Assembly (NCBI GenBank): GCA_025451675.1
Contig: JANWJZ010000077.1
Span: 62,001 to 126,000, forward strand
Direction of reading: 5' to 3'
DNA from: Halanaerobiales bacterium
GTDB lineage: Bacteria > Bacillota > Halanaerobiia > Halanaerobiales > DTU029
DNA length: 64,000 nucleotides
Shown here: positions 46,145 through 54,665 of the stretch, one piece after another
Position numbering within the stretch: position 1 is the stretch's first letter
How the letters are laid out: each line of letters begins with the position of its first letter
Notes under the pieces: model-generated
Seen by the model: only the letters and a program-made list of their open reading frames with translations
Told to the model about the DNA's origin: nothing
The model's database searches: none
Position numbers and translations under genes: made by a program

Positions 46145-46948
46145 CTAATTGGATAATAAAAGTAGGATCAATGATACAGCACCTACGCCATAGAGGTAAC
46201 TTTTATAATTATTTTTTTCTATTTCCAGCCTCTCTATCTCTTTGTTTTTGGCTTCTAATTCAGCCTTAAGAGTGCTTATTTCATCCTGCAGGAGATTTAT
46301 TCGGGTAGCATTGATTGTAATCCTGTCACTGAGTCCCTGTACAGTATCATCAGTAATTTGAACATTTAAATCTTCCAGTTTTAACCGGGTTTCTTTATTT
46401 TGCTCCTCAATTTGCTGTAATCTTTCTTCCAGCATGCCGAGTTTTAAAATACTATCGATTAAATTACTTACATCACTTTCTGTATTACTGATTCTTTCGT
46501 TTAACACCCTGATTTCTTCTTTCAAGCCAGCTATATCACTGCCTTTAATTTCAGCAAGAAACTCATCCTGGATCAGGTTTTTCTCTTCAAGGGTTTTGAT
46601 CTGTTCAGTGAAAATTTCTCCCTGCAGGGCCAGGTCTACCAGTTCTTCCCTCAGTTCGACAGAAAGATCCCGGAGTAATTGCATATCCTGTTGTGAAAAA
46701 GAAATAGCACCTCTCTCAATTTCCTTTAATAATCTGGCGATAATGGCAGCCAGCTGATAGCGGGTAACCGTATCAGAACCCCTGAAGGTACCATCTTCAA
46801 ATAGTTCCAGCAAACCTTTATCTACACTTAATTTTACGTCCTCATAAGCCCAGTGATTAGTAGGAACATCATTAATAGTAGCTGCAGCAATGATAGAGCT
46901 TAAGCCCATTGTCAGGATTAAGACCAGGAAGATAAATTTGCTTTTCAT
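46145..46948 (-). CDS. SLH-domain coiled-coil envelope protein
   Basis: 267 residues: signal peptide (about 1-22), one SLH domain (about 25-78, DVPTNHWAYEDVKLSVDKG), a long coiled coil (about 80-240) and a C-terminal hydrophobic helix (about 248-265). SLH domains bind wall polymers; in diderm Firmicutes the OmpM proteins use SLH plus coiled coil to tie the outer membrane to the wall, but they end in a beta-barrel, which is absent here. It overlaps the upstream secreted protein gene by four bases (ATGA). Likely a spacer or tether between wall and a membrane. Confidence 0.9.
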   Translation of the reverse strand: MKSKFIFLVLILTMGLSSIIAAATINDVPTNHWAYEDVKLSVDKGLLELFEDGTFRGSDTVTRYQLAAIIARLLKEIERGAISFSQQDMQLLRDLSVELREELVDLALQGEIFTEQIKTLEEKNLIQDEFLAEIKGSDIAGLKEEIRVLNERISNTESDVSNLIDSILKLGMLEERLQQIEEQNKETRLKLEDLNVQITDDTVQGLSDRITINATRINLLQDEISTLKAELEAKNKEIERLEIEKNNYKSYLYGVGAVSLILLLLSN

Positions 46949-48948
46949 TTTAAACCTCCCCCTAAATTTAATTTCAGCTCATTTAAGATAACTTCTACTT
47001 CTCCCCTGTTAAATATGAAGTTTGTCTGCTGATCCCATTCTAACTCAATATTCTCTGGATCTATAACTTTAAAATGTATGGTGCCGATAGTACCACTTCT
47101 TGCTTCAAGGGGAACCAATTGATTTATCCTGATAATTCCTTCTTTGCTGAGATCTGGCCTGGTCCAGGGTAAATATTTACCGTCTTTCAGGAATATAGTT
47201 CCCCTTGAAACATGAATTGCTTCCAGAGCTTCCGGATTATATTTAATATAAAGATCAATTAAATCTATCTCATCCAGATTTTCGCCCCTGATATCAATTG
47301 TTATATAATCTCCGGCCATCAAGTCTCCTGCTTTTTGCAGTTCAAAATACAGGACAGGATTCAATTCAGGTAAAACAAGGTTTTCATATGTTTTAATATC
47401 CTGGAAACCATGTAGTGCTTCAATAAAAACTGCAACCGGCAACTGCCCCTCAATATTTAAGGCTTCAACCCTCCATCTTACAACTAACTCTTCCCCGGCC
47501 TGTATATCACCAGGATATTTGACTCCTTTTTCCATTGGAGCAGGTACCAGGCCGGGCGGCAGTAATAATTCAATGGCTGTATCGTACAAGGGAGAACCCC
47601 CTTTATTTATCAATATAGCTTCAATTGTAAAGGGATTGGGGCTCAAACGGCCATTTATGACGCTTATATCTTCTTTTACCTGCAAATATGCGCTCAAATC
47701 TGGTGGACCGATAAATTTAATTTCCCGGATAACCTGGTTAGAATCTGTATTTTCTGCTTCTACTTTTACAGTATAAGAAGTCCTGGCCGGTATATCGGTA
47801 CCCGACGGATATACATTCCATATTATCTGGGCTATTTCGCCAGATTCCAGGTCTCCCAGATTATGGGAGATTTTTTCAGTCTTTAAAGTAGCTGGTAAAT
47901 CAATACTGATCCGGACATCTTTAGCTGTAATTTCAGAGGTATTTTCTACATAGGCAATTACAGGTATACTCTTATCTGGACTATCCAGTATGACTTCCGC
48001 TGGTGAAGTAATACCCAATGAAAGCAGGCCAGGTACAATGGTGATGCCACCCAGGCCATAATTGGTAATATAGCTTCGGCTTTCACCAGGTTGCAGATAC
48101 TCCGGCACCCAGTACATGGCTATGGCACTATCTATTTCATATTCTCCCTTACGTAGGAATATTTCACCTGGATTAAAATCAAAATCCCAGACTCCATCTG
48201 CCATGCTGCCCCAGTCAGCCAGCTTGACCTGATCTGGAGGAGTAACCCCCGGACCGGTAAAGGTACCCTGGGAAGTTACTGATGGGTTACTTAAACTATC
48301 AAAGGCCTGCCAGAACTGAGGTAATTGTTTCTGGTAATAAATAGTATCTGTCGTAACGGCATCATTACCAATCCGGAATGGTGCCCCGTCATTTTCCCCC
48401 AACATTGTATCAAGAACAATACGCAAGCCTATTTTATGAGGCTTATTATCAATATTTTCGATCCGGTATTTAATCTGTACGGTATCATATAAACCAGTAG
48501 TTGAACTCTTAACAATCGTAAGGATTTGTTCAACAAGCAGGATATCCTTTATATTCGTTTTAGTTATGATACTGCCATTATCCACATGGGGCTCCTGAAC
48601 AACTTTCCCGTATTTGCCGGCAGCCCCTGCTCTCCTCCCTGTTTCACCGCCAAAGACGTAATAATCTCCATTTAACCAGATAGTCGTATAAGATGTCCAG
48701 GGTTTTGGCCGTCCATAGACAAGGGGTTTATTATCGTCACTATCCTGGAAAGGAGCTCCACCGGTAGTCTCGATGGCAAATCTCCCCTGTCCATTCTCAT
48801 CTTTATTGACAACGATAACTATATAATCATTACCCAGTCTGAGATTATTATTCTGATCTATTTCAGTGAAAAGGTCTGAACTCATTACCGGATAGCTCAT
48901 GACGAGGAAGACCAGTAAATATATGAATAAAAAAGCTCTCTTAAACAC
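46945..48948 (-). CDS. Large secreted protein with Ig-like repeats and a C-terminal cohesin-like domain
   Basis: 667 residues: signal peptide (about 1-23), an N-terminal beta-rich domain of unknown kind (about 30-305), two CARDB/DUF11-like Ig repeats (about 310-415 and 420-525) and a C-terminal cohesin-like domain (about 535-660, LYIKYNPEALEAIHVSRG and SGTIGTIHFKVID). Cohesins bind dockerins; I see no dockerin in the window. It lies between tonB and the SLH gene and overlaps the latter by four bases. Likely an outer-envelope or periplasmic protein; no enzyme site is visible. Confidence 0.85.
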   Translation of the reverse strand: MFKRAFLFIYLLVFLVMSYPVMSSDLFTEIDQNNNLRLGNDYIVIVVNKDENGQGRFAIETTGGAPFQDSDDNKPLVYGRPKPWTSYTTIWLNGDYYVFGGETGRRAGAAGKYGKVVQEPHVDNGSIITKTNIKDILLVEQILTIVKSSTTGLYDTVQIKYRIENIDNKPHKIGLRIVLDTMLGENDGAPFRIGNDAVTTDTIYYQKQLPQFWQAFDSLSNPSVTSQGTFTGPGVTPPDQVKLADWGSMADGVWDFDFNPGEIFLRKGEYEIDSAIAMYWVPEYLQPGESRSYITNYGLGGITIVPGLLSLGITSPAEVILDSPDKSIPVIAYVENTSEITAKDVRISIDLPATLKTEKISHNLGDLESGEIAQIIWNVYPSGTDIPARTSYTVKVEAENTDSNQVIREIKFIGPPDLSAYLQVKEDISVINGRLSPNPFTIEAILINKGGSPLYDTAIELLLPPGLVPAPMEKGVKYPGDIQAGEELVVRWRVEALNIEGQLPVAVFIEALHGFQDIKTYENLVLPELNPVLYFELQKAGDLMAGDYITIDIRGENLDEIDLIDLYIKYNPEALEAIHVSRGTIFLKDGKYLPWTRPDLSKEGIIRINQLVPLEARSGTIGTIHFKVIDPENIELEWDQQTNFIFNRGEVEVILNELKLNLGGGLK

Positions 48949-48958
48949 TATATCCCCC

Positions 48959-49834
48959 CTATCTGAACAACAGGTTTCCTTCTGTATATGTTACAAAGGG
49001 ATTGCCTGATTCATCTATCTGGAAATCTACTGTAATTGACATGGAATAGGGTTGTTGATATTTCTTGAACTGCCAGCCATGTTCAATGGTTAGTCTGGAT
49101 ACCCTGTCCATTTGTTCTACACCCGATGACTTAATGATCTCTATTCCTTCAATCAAGCCGCTGGAGGAAACATGAACCTGTATTTCCACTGTTCCTGTAA
49201 CAGCCTTACCTACCAGATCCTTGGGATAAGTAATAGGTACTGCGCCAAATATAAGTTCTCCTGCACTGGGTGGTGGAGGTGGCGGAGGTGGAGTTTCTAC
49301 TTTTTCCTCGACGACAGGTTTACTTTCCGCTATCTGCTGTTCAGGTTCTTCTTTTTTCTCTGCGTCAATTTCTATTTCAAAATCACTTTCTGCACTGGTC
49401 ATTATCTCAGTACCTTCAGTGATGGCAGCACCAGTCTCTGTTTGAGGTTCTTCTATTTTTTCTGCCGGTATTTCCTCAACTGGAGCAGGAGGGATTGTTT
49501 CCTTTACCACAGTGGTTTCAGGTGGAGGGCTTACCTTTTCTTCTTTTCTGACTGGTTCCTCTTTAATCTCTTTAATCTCAGGTTCTTGTTGTTTTTCTTC
49601 CACTACTGTCCTGGGGGTCGTACTCTCTCTGCTGGTTGTCTGATTTCTGCTGCTTATTACTTCCTCTCTGTATTCTACCAGTTGTACAAATCCATAGCCA
49701 TGTCCATAGCCATCAGATCGGCTTCCCATAACACTGAAACTTCCATAAGGGATTATTACGAAAACTAATATATGGATAAAGAGCGATAAGGCTATATAAA
49801 GATATAAACTGTTAGACTCATGTTTATAGCGCAT
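48959..49834 (-). CDS. tonB: TonB-family energy transducer
   Basis: 291 residues: one N-terminal membrane helix (about 12-32), a long Pro/Glu/Lys/Val spacer (about 60-190, with runs of Pro) and a C-terminal TonB domain (about 200-290, GTVEIQVHVSSSG then EHGWQFKKYQQP). TonB spans the periplasm and pulls on outer-membrane receptors using energy from ExbB-ExbD, encoded just before it. Its presence implies an outer membrane. No TonB-dependent receptor is in the window. Confidence 0.92.
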   Translation of the reverse strand: MRYKHESNSLYLYIALSLFIHILVFVIIPYGSFSVMGSRSDGYGHGYGFVQLVEYREEVISSRNQTTSRESTTPRTVVEEKQQEPEIKEIKEEPVRKEEKVSPPPETTVVKETIPPAPVEEIPAEKIEEPQTETGAAITEGTEIMTSAESDFEIEIDAEKKEEPEQQIAESKPVVEEKVETPPPPPPPPSAGELIFGAVPITYPKDLVGKAVTGTVEIQVHVSSSGLIEGIEIIKSSGVEQMDRVSRLTIEHGWQFKKYQQPYSMSITVDFQIDESGNPFVTYTEGNLLFR

Positions 49835-49840
49835 AGTTTA

Positions 49841-50245
49841 TTACTCCTTTTTGTCGGCTGCAAGAGCCATTTGATAGATACCTGCCTGTCGCAAACTATC
49901 CATAGCTGAGATAATGTATTCATATTTTACATTACGGTCAGCATTAATGATGGCAACAACTTGATTATTTTCAGCATAAATATCCTTTGCTATACTGGTA
50001 AGCCTATCATAACTTATCTGTTCACCTTTATAATATAAATTCCCATTATTATCTATATCAATGACAAAGTTTTCCCTTTTTTGCTCTGATACTGTAACAG
50101 CTCTGGGCAGTTGTAAATCGATTCCTGTTGGGGTTGTGCGAAAGGTTGTGAATAACATGAAAAAGATCAGAATGAAGAAGATAACATCAATCATGGGAAT
50201 AATATCAATGTTGCTTTTTTTTCTAATAGTAGGCTTGAACATCAT
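49841..50245 (-). CDS. exbD: Biopolymer transport protein ExbD/TolR
   Basis: About 134 residues: one membrane helix (about 14-36) with the conserved Asp in IPMIDVIFFILIFFM, which carries protons, and a periplasmic domain of usual length. It overlaps exbB by 23 bases. GGGG suits the ATG at 50245; a GTG at 50251 and an ATG at 50242 are alternatives. It works with ExbB and TonB. Confidence 0.93.
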   Translation of the reverse strand: MMFKPTIRKKSNIDIIPMIDVIFFILIFFMLFTTFRTTPTGIDLQLPRAVTVSEQKRENFVIDIDNNGNLYYKGEQISYDRLTSIAKDIYAENNQVVAIINADRNVKYEYIISAMDSLRQAGIYQMALAADKKE

Positions 50246-50870
50246 CTTCACCCCGGACCGTAATTATATCCATAATATCTATCACACTTAGATTCATCTC
50301 ATGGGCTTTTGCAGAAACAAGATTTGTAAAATAGGAATAAAAGATAGCAGAGGGAATAGCGATAATCAGGCCAAAAGCTGTACTGATCAGGGCAGCTGCA
50401 ATACCGCCGCTAATCTGGTCTGTAGCGGCCATCCCTAATGTACCGGTCATAATATTAAAACTTGTAATAATTCCCAGAACTGTACCAAGTAAGCCCAATA
50501 ATGGGGCAATCATGGCTGCCAGGTCCAGGATAGGCAAATTTTTCTCCATTTTCCTGATCTCATCTTCACCAACAGCCTGCAATACTTCCCTGATACGTTC
50601 TGGATCTTGTTTATAATGGGATAAAGCAGCGGCCAGTAATTTAGCATTTGGTCCCCTCTCTCCTTTTAATTCATTTAAGGCAGCCAGGATATCATTCTGG
50701 GCGACCAGTAACTCAATTTTCTTTATTAAACGAAAGCTGTTGTCCCGGTATCGTAAGAAAAAGATTGCTCGTTCAATGATAACCGCCAGGCTAATAATCG
50801 AAACTATTGTCAAAGGTATAGCAGTAGGTCCACATAATACTAGAAAGTTCCATATTTTATCAAAAATCAT
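50223..50870 (-). CDS. exbB: Biopolymer transport protein ExbB/TolQ (MotA family)
   Basis: About 215 residues with three membrane helices (about 11-33, 110-135 and 150-180). LLGLLGTVLGIITSFN and AALISTAFGLIIAIPSAIFYSYF are the family's channel segments, with Thr residues in the proton path. The start is the ATG at 50870 behind AAAGGAGAG; a TTG at 50876 is too near. First gene of the TonB cluster, with a candidate promoter at 50894. Confidence 0.93.
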   Translation of the reverse strand: MIFDKIWNFLVLCGPTAIPLTIVSIISLAVIIERAIFFLRYRDNSFRLIKKIELLVAQNDILAALNELKGERGPNAKLLAAALSHYKQDPERIREVLQAVGEDEIRKMEKNLPILDLAAMIAPLLGLLGTVLGIITSFNIMTGTLGMAATDQISGGIAAALISTAFGLIIAIPSAIFYSYFTNLVSAKAHEMNLSVIDIMDIITVRGEDDVQAYY

Positions 50871-50893
50871 TTGCAATCTCTCCTTTTAAGAAT

Positions 50894-50921
50894 AATATAA
50901 CTAATAATAGTTTCGACGCAA
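50894..50921 (-). promoter_or_regulatory. Candidate promoter of the exbB-exbD-tonB cluster
   Basis: On the minus strand TTGCGT (50921-50916), a 16-base spacer and TATATT (50899-50894). No Fur-type box was recognised. Confidence 0.5.
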
Positions 50922-50959
50922 AAGGCTTTATTCCTGCTAGGAAATATTTATTAAAAAAA

Positions 50960-50981
50960 GCCATGTATTAGAATACATGGC
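50960..50981 (-). terminator. Terminator before exbB
   Basis: GCCATGTATT and AATACATGGC arms, followed on the minus strand by TTTTTTT. It ends the spmA-spmB-small gene unit. Confidence 0.87.
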
Positions 50982-50992
50982 GAAAAATCATA

Positions 50993-51148
50993 TTATTTTA
51001 CTGTTATATTTTTGGCATCAGCCAGTATTTCATTTAATTCTTCCCTCGTAATCTCTACTTCCCGTTCCTGCATCAGTAACCTGATATTTTCATCATACTT
51101 TTCCGTATAGCTATAGAATAATTCCTCCACTTTTTTCATCCAGTTCAT
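50993..51148 (-). CDS. Small acidic protein, 51 residues
   Basis: ATG at 51148 with GAGGTG seven bases before, TAA at 50995-50993. The product is charged and helical (MNWMKKVEELFYSYTEKYD at the start), with no membrane segment. It follows spmB by about 78 bases and precedes a terminator, so it is probably the last gene of the spm unit. Not recognised; coding is inferred from the ribosome site and position. Confidence 0.6.
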   Translation of the reverse strand: MNWMKKVEELFYSYTEKYDENIRLLMQEREVEITREELNEILADAKNITVK

Positions 51149-51226
51149 GCATATTCACCTCGGCGGTTTTTGTTATTATTTTTTTGATGTAAATTTATTT
51201 TTATTCCTGTTTTTATAGAAATATTT

Positions 51227-51760
51227 TTATAAAAATAATAATTTGCAAATAAAAATAGCGGCGAAAAAACCCGCAATATCAGACAGAAGTCCGACGAGCA
51301 GGGAATATCTATATTTTTTAATACCTACAGCGCCAAAATAAACAGCCAGGACATAAAAGGTTGTCTCAGTAGAACCCTGTATAGTTGAGGCCAGTTTACC
51401 TATAAAGGAATCTGGCCCATATTCATTTAAAAGATATGCGGTATAGGATAAAGAAGCACTGCCGGATAAGGGACGTAAAAAGAGCAAGGGTATAACATCT
51501 ACCGGGATGTTCAGGAATCCTATTAAAGGCCTTAGCCCCTTTACAATTATGTCCATTGCCCCGGAAGCCTGGATTATGTTTATGGCAATTAACATGGCTA
51601 AAATAAAGGGAAATATATTTAAGGTTGTCTTAATTCCCTCTCTGGCTCCCTCCGTAAATACCTCATAGATATTTACCTTTTTAAAAACACCATAAGAAAG
51701 GATAAAAAAAATGATTAATGGAATACTCCAGGAAGAAATAATAGAAATAAAAGCAGGCAA
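51227..51760 (-). CDS. spmB: Spore maturation protein SpmB
   Basis: 177 residues with four to five membrane helices and the Gate/nucleoside-recognition region (PLSGSASLSYTAYLLNEYGPD then TIQGSTETTFYVLAVYFG). With SpmA it is needed for normal spore-core dehydration. It starts at TTG 51760 behind GAGGAG, twelve bases after the spmA stop. Confidence 0.94.
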   Translation of the reverse strand: MPAFISIISSWSIPLIIFFILSYGVFKKVNIYEVFTEGAREGIKTTLNIFPFILAMLIAINIIQASGAMDIIVKGLRPLIGFLNIPVDVIPLLFLRPLSGSASLSYTAYLLNEYGPDSFIGKLASTIQGSTETTFYVLAVYFGAVGIKKYRYSLLVGLLSDIAGFFAAIFICKLLFL

Positions 51761-51772
51761 TTTACCACTCCT

Positions 51773-52360
51773 CTAAGATTTATTTTCCGATACTATCCTG
51801 AAAAATTTATCAAATAATAAAGCAGTTATAGTGGAAACAAGGGTGGCAAAGATAGTCGTTATGAGAATAATGGACGGTTCTTTTGAACCACTTGCTGCCC
51901 TCAGGCTAATGAGTGTTGACGGTATAAGGGTCAGGCCTGCTGTATTTATAGCCAATAAGGTGCACATGGCAAAACTGGCCCTGTTGGAGTAATTATTTAA
52001 TCTCTGTAATTCCTTCATTGCTTTAATACCCAATGGTGTCGCAGAATTCCCCAGTCCCAGTATATTGGCCGTCAGGTTCATTACAATTGCACCAGAAGCC
52101 GGGTCTTCAGTCGGTATATCGGGGAATATATATTTAAGAATCGGCCTGAGCAGTCTTCCAATCAACTCCGTTAATTTTGATTTTTCAGCAATACTCATAA
52201 TTCCCATCCAGAAGGCCATTGGCCCCAGAAGGGAAATGGATAAATTGACACTATCAGAGATTGCCTTAAAGATGGCCTGTGAGATTTGTTCCATACTCCC
52301 ATTGCCGGCAGCGATGATCAAACCAGAAATAATGAAAATAAACCATAAAATATTAATCAT
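51773..52360 (-). CDS. spmA: Spore maturation protein SpmA
   Basis: About 195 residues, membrane protein with the Gate motif region (MAFWMGIMSIAEKS and ANILGLGNSATPLGIKAM). SpmA-SpmB act together in spore-core dehydration and heat resistance. GGGAGG sets the ATG at 52360; a longer frame to 52378 adds six residues with no ribosome site. Downstream of the dipeptidase gene. Confidence 0.94.
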   Translation of the reverse strand: MINILWFIFIISGLIIAAGNGSMEQISQAIFKAISDSVNLSISLLGPMAFWMGIMSIAEKSKLTELIGRLLRPILKYIFPDIPTEDPASGAIVMNLTANILGLGNSATPLGIKAMKELQRLNNYSNRASFAMCTLLAINTAGLTLIPSTLISLRAASGSKEPSIILITTIFATLVSTITALLFDKFFRIVSENKS

Positions 52361-52411
52361 CAATAGTTCCTCCCACAAATTCCCTCTACTTATATCTCTA
52401 CCCGGCCAGGT

Positions 52412-53350
52412 CTAAACCCATATTTTCTGAAAGAAATCTAACCAGTTTTTAAGTGATATTTTTTCTATCTCTTCCATACTGTAGCTTTTTTTCAATAATT
52501 CTTTTTTTAGATTATCCAGCTTACCCAGATCCTCCAGACCAATAGGGGTAGTTTCAATACCATCATAATCTGTACCCAGGACTACGCTTTCAATACCAAC
52601 CAATTTCCTAATATAATCTATATGCCTGATCACATCAGATATATCTGCTTTTTTATTATTTGCTAAAAATTCAGGCTCAAAATTAATGCCTATTAACCCA
52701 CCATTACGGGCAATGGCCTTAATCTGCTCATCGTCCAGATTTCGCCTATGGCTACAAATACTCATAACATTAGAATGGGAAGCCAGGAATGGTTTTCTGG
52801 CTATCTTTACTATATCCCAGAAACCGGCAGGTGCTATATGTGATACATCCAGGATTATACCTCTATCCTCCATTTCTCTGATGATTTTTTTCCCCTGAAG
52901 GGTCAGTCCTCCATTGGTCTCCAGTTCAGCTATACCGTCAGCAAATTGATTTCTCTGGTTCCAGGTCAAGGATATCATTCTGACTCCCAACCGGTAAAAT
53001 ATCCTCAAGGCACTTTCATCAAAGATTCCTTCCCCGCCTTCAAGGGCCAGCAATACACCAATTTTATTACTTTCCAAAATCCTCTCTATATCTTTCGGCC
53101 CTTCTACCAGTTCAAGCTCTTCACTGGACTCAATTAAATTATGGAATCGATCAATCAATTGGATAGTTCTCTGTAGGGCTAAAAAGGGTTTATACTTGCT
53201 TTCCACAAAAACTGCAAATACGGCCAGTTTAACATTGGCCTTTTTCATTTTTACTATATCAACATGAAAATCTTCATTACTAAAAAAATTATAATCTTTT
53301 TTACGGTCATAATTCATCAATGTATCTATATGACCAATAAAGGTCTTCAT
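52412..53350 (-). CDS. Membrane dipeptidase (M19, renal dipeptidase family)
   Basis: About 312 residues. Zinc ligands are visible in GHIDTLM near the N-terminus, ALEGGEG, LDVSHIA and ASHSN, with LGTDYDG near the C-terminus. The family cleaves dipeptides, including some with D-residues. GGGGTGAG sets the ATG at 53350. In Clostridia such a gene is often next to spoVS, as here, so a spore or wall-peptide recycling role is plausible. Confidence 0.93.
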   Translation of the reverse strand: MKTFIGHIDTLMNYDRKKDYNFFSNEDFHVDIVKMKKANVKLAVFAVFVESKYKPFLALQRTIQLIDRFHNLIESSEELELVEGPKDIERILESNKIGVLLALEGGEGIFDESALRIFYRLGVRMISLTWNQRNQFADGIAELETNGGLTLQGKKIIREMEDRGIILDVSHIAPAGFWDIVKIARKPFLASHSNVMSICSHRRNLDDEQIKAIARNGGLIGINFEPEFLANNKKADISDVIRHIDYIRKLVGIESVVLGTDYDGIETTPIGLEDLGKLDNLKKELLKKSYSMEEIEKISLKNWLDFFQKIWV

Positions 53351-53372
53351 ATTCTCACCCCCATAAAAAAAT

Positions 53373-53390
53373 AATGGCCTTGCGGCCATT
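53373..53390 (-). terminator. Terminator after spoVS
   Basis: AATGGCC and GGCCATT arms around four bases, followed on the minus strand by ATTTTTTTAT. Confidence 0.82.
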
Positions 53391-53452
53391 TTATAACTTT
53401 TATAATATTAAAAATATAAAGTTTTTATGAAAAGAAAGATAATTTGATAGGC

Positions 53453-53713
53453 TTAGCGAGGCTCAACAATTAATTTAATAGCTGTCCTTTCCTCGCCATC
53501 GATCTCGATGTCTGTAAAAGCCGGTATGCAGATTAAGTCAATTCCACTGGGTGCTACAAAACCTCTGGCTATTGCTACTGCTTTAATACCCTGGTTTAGT
53601 GCCCCAGCCCCAATAGCCTGTAATTCTGCACTTCCCCTTTCCCTTAATACCCCTGCTAATGCACCTGCTACTTTATTGGGACTTGATTTTGCTGATACTT
53701 TTAATACTTCCAT
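53453..53713 (-). CDS. spoVS: Stage V sporulation protein S
   Basis: 86 residues, starting MEVLKVSAKSSPNKVAGALAG, with GAGALNQGIKAVAIARG, the highly conserved Alba-like fold of SpoVS. It affects septation and coat assembly in sporulation. AAGGAGGT lies 11 bases before the ATG at 53713; the frame open to 53815 adds non-family residues. It follows ymdB, as in Bacillus. Confidence 0.96.
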   Translation of the reverse strand: MEVLKVSAKSSPNKVAGALAGVLRERGSAELQAIGAGALNQGIKAVAIARGFVAPSGIDLICIPAFTDIEIDGEERTAIKLIVEPR

Positions 53714-53811
53714 GTTAGTCAAATACCTCCTTGTGTATAATAGATAAATTCTATTCTTATATATTATATTAGTCATGTGCAAAAAAATTCCTGCATATTT
53801 AGTAAAAAAAT

Positions 53812-54600
53812 TCAAAAATTATTTTTAAAAATTCTGATTCTATTAATGCTATTACTGCGTCCAGTTTTTTCGTTTATATCTATTATAGCACCTTCCAGCT
53901 TATATTTCCCATCTTTTTTTATCTTGTATCTCTCCGGTATTTGTGTTTTAAATCTGTATATAACACTTTCTACTTCCATTCCTAATATTGAATCACAGGC
54001 TCCACACATTCCCAGATCTGTTATATAGGCAGTGCCTTCAGGTAAAATCCTATCATCGGAGGTCTGAATATGGGTATGTGTCCCTACCAGAACAGCTACC
54101 TGGCCATCTACATAATGGGCAAAGGCCAGCTTTTCCGCTGTTGCCTCAGCATGAAAGTCTATAATGATTATATCGGATTTTTTCTTTATTTCTTCAATAT
54201 ATTGGTCAAAGATATCAAAGGGAGAATTATTACCATTCATAAAAACCTGCCCGATAAAATTTACTACAGCGATGTTATAGTCTTTCCATTTGATCACTGT
54301 CCAGCCTCTGCCTGGTGACTGCAAATTAAAATTCAGGGGCCTGATAATCCTCTCTTCTTTATCGATAATTTCCAGTATAGATCTATTATCCCAGGTATGA
54401 TTGCCCATAGTAAGGACTGCTATCCCATATGAAAACAATTCTTCTGCAACATCTTTAGTCAAGCCAAAACCTCCAGCAGCATTTTCACCATTCGCAAGAA
54501 CAAGATCAATTTTATTTTCAGCAATAATTTCCGGTAAAAGCTCGCCTATAACCTGGCGCCCCGGCCTCCCTACAATATCACCTAGAAAAAGGACTCTCAC
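53812..54600 (-). CDS. ymdB: YmdB-family metallophosphoesterase (2',3'-cyclic phosphodiesterase)
   Basis: 262 residues. RVLFLGDIVGRPGR, GENAAGGFGLT, MGNHTWDN, DFHAEATAEK and VGTHTHIQTSD are the metal-binding and catalytic motifs of the family (TIGR00282). YmdB cleaves cyclic nucleotides and affects biofilm, motility and sporulation choices. GTG start behind AAGGAAG. It lies between rny and spoVS, as in Bacillus. Confidence 0.95.
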   Translation of the reverse strand: MRVLFLGDIVGRPGRQVIGELLPEIIAENKIDLVLANGENAAGGFGLTKDVAEELFSYGIAVLTMGNHTWDNRSILEIIDKEERIIRPLNFNLQSPGRGWTVIKWKDYNIAVVNFIGQVFMNGNNSPFDIFDQYIEEIKKKSDIIIIDFHAEATAEKLAFAHYVDGQVAVLVGTHTHIQTSDDRILPEGTAYITDLGMCGACDSILGMEVESVIYRFKTQIPERYKIKKDGKYKLEGAIIDINEKTGRSNSINRIRIFKNNF

Positions 54601-54634
54601 AAAAATCTTCCTTTCCAGTTATATATTCAAAAAA

Positions 54635-54653
54635 GGGCTCCTTAAAGGAGCCC
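54635..54653 (-). terminator. Terminator after rny
   Basis: GGGCTCC and GGAGCCC arms around five bases, followed on the minus strand by TTTTTTG. Confidence 0.88.
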
Positions 54654-54665
54654 GGATATTCAAAT

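Noticed and set aside
49172-49768. Long open frame on the plus strand opposite tonB
   Set aside because: It mirrors the biased Pro/Glu-rich spacer codons of tonB, gives a Phe/Leu-rich product with no domain, and has no convincing start.
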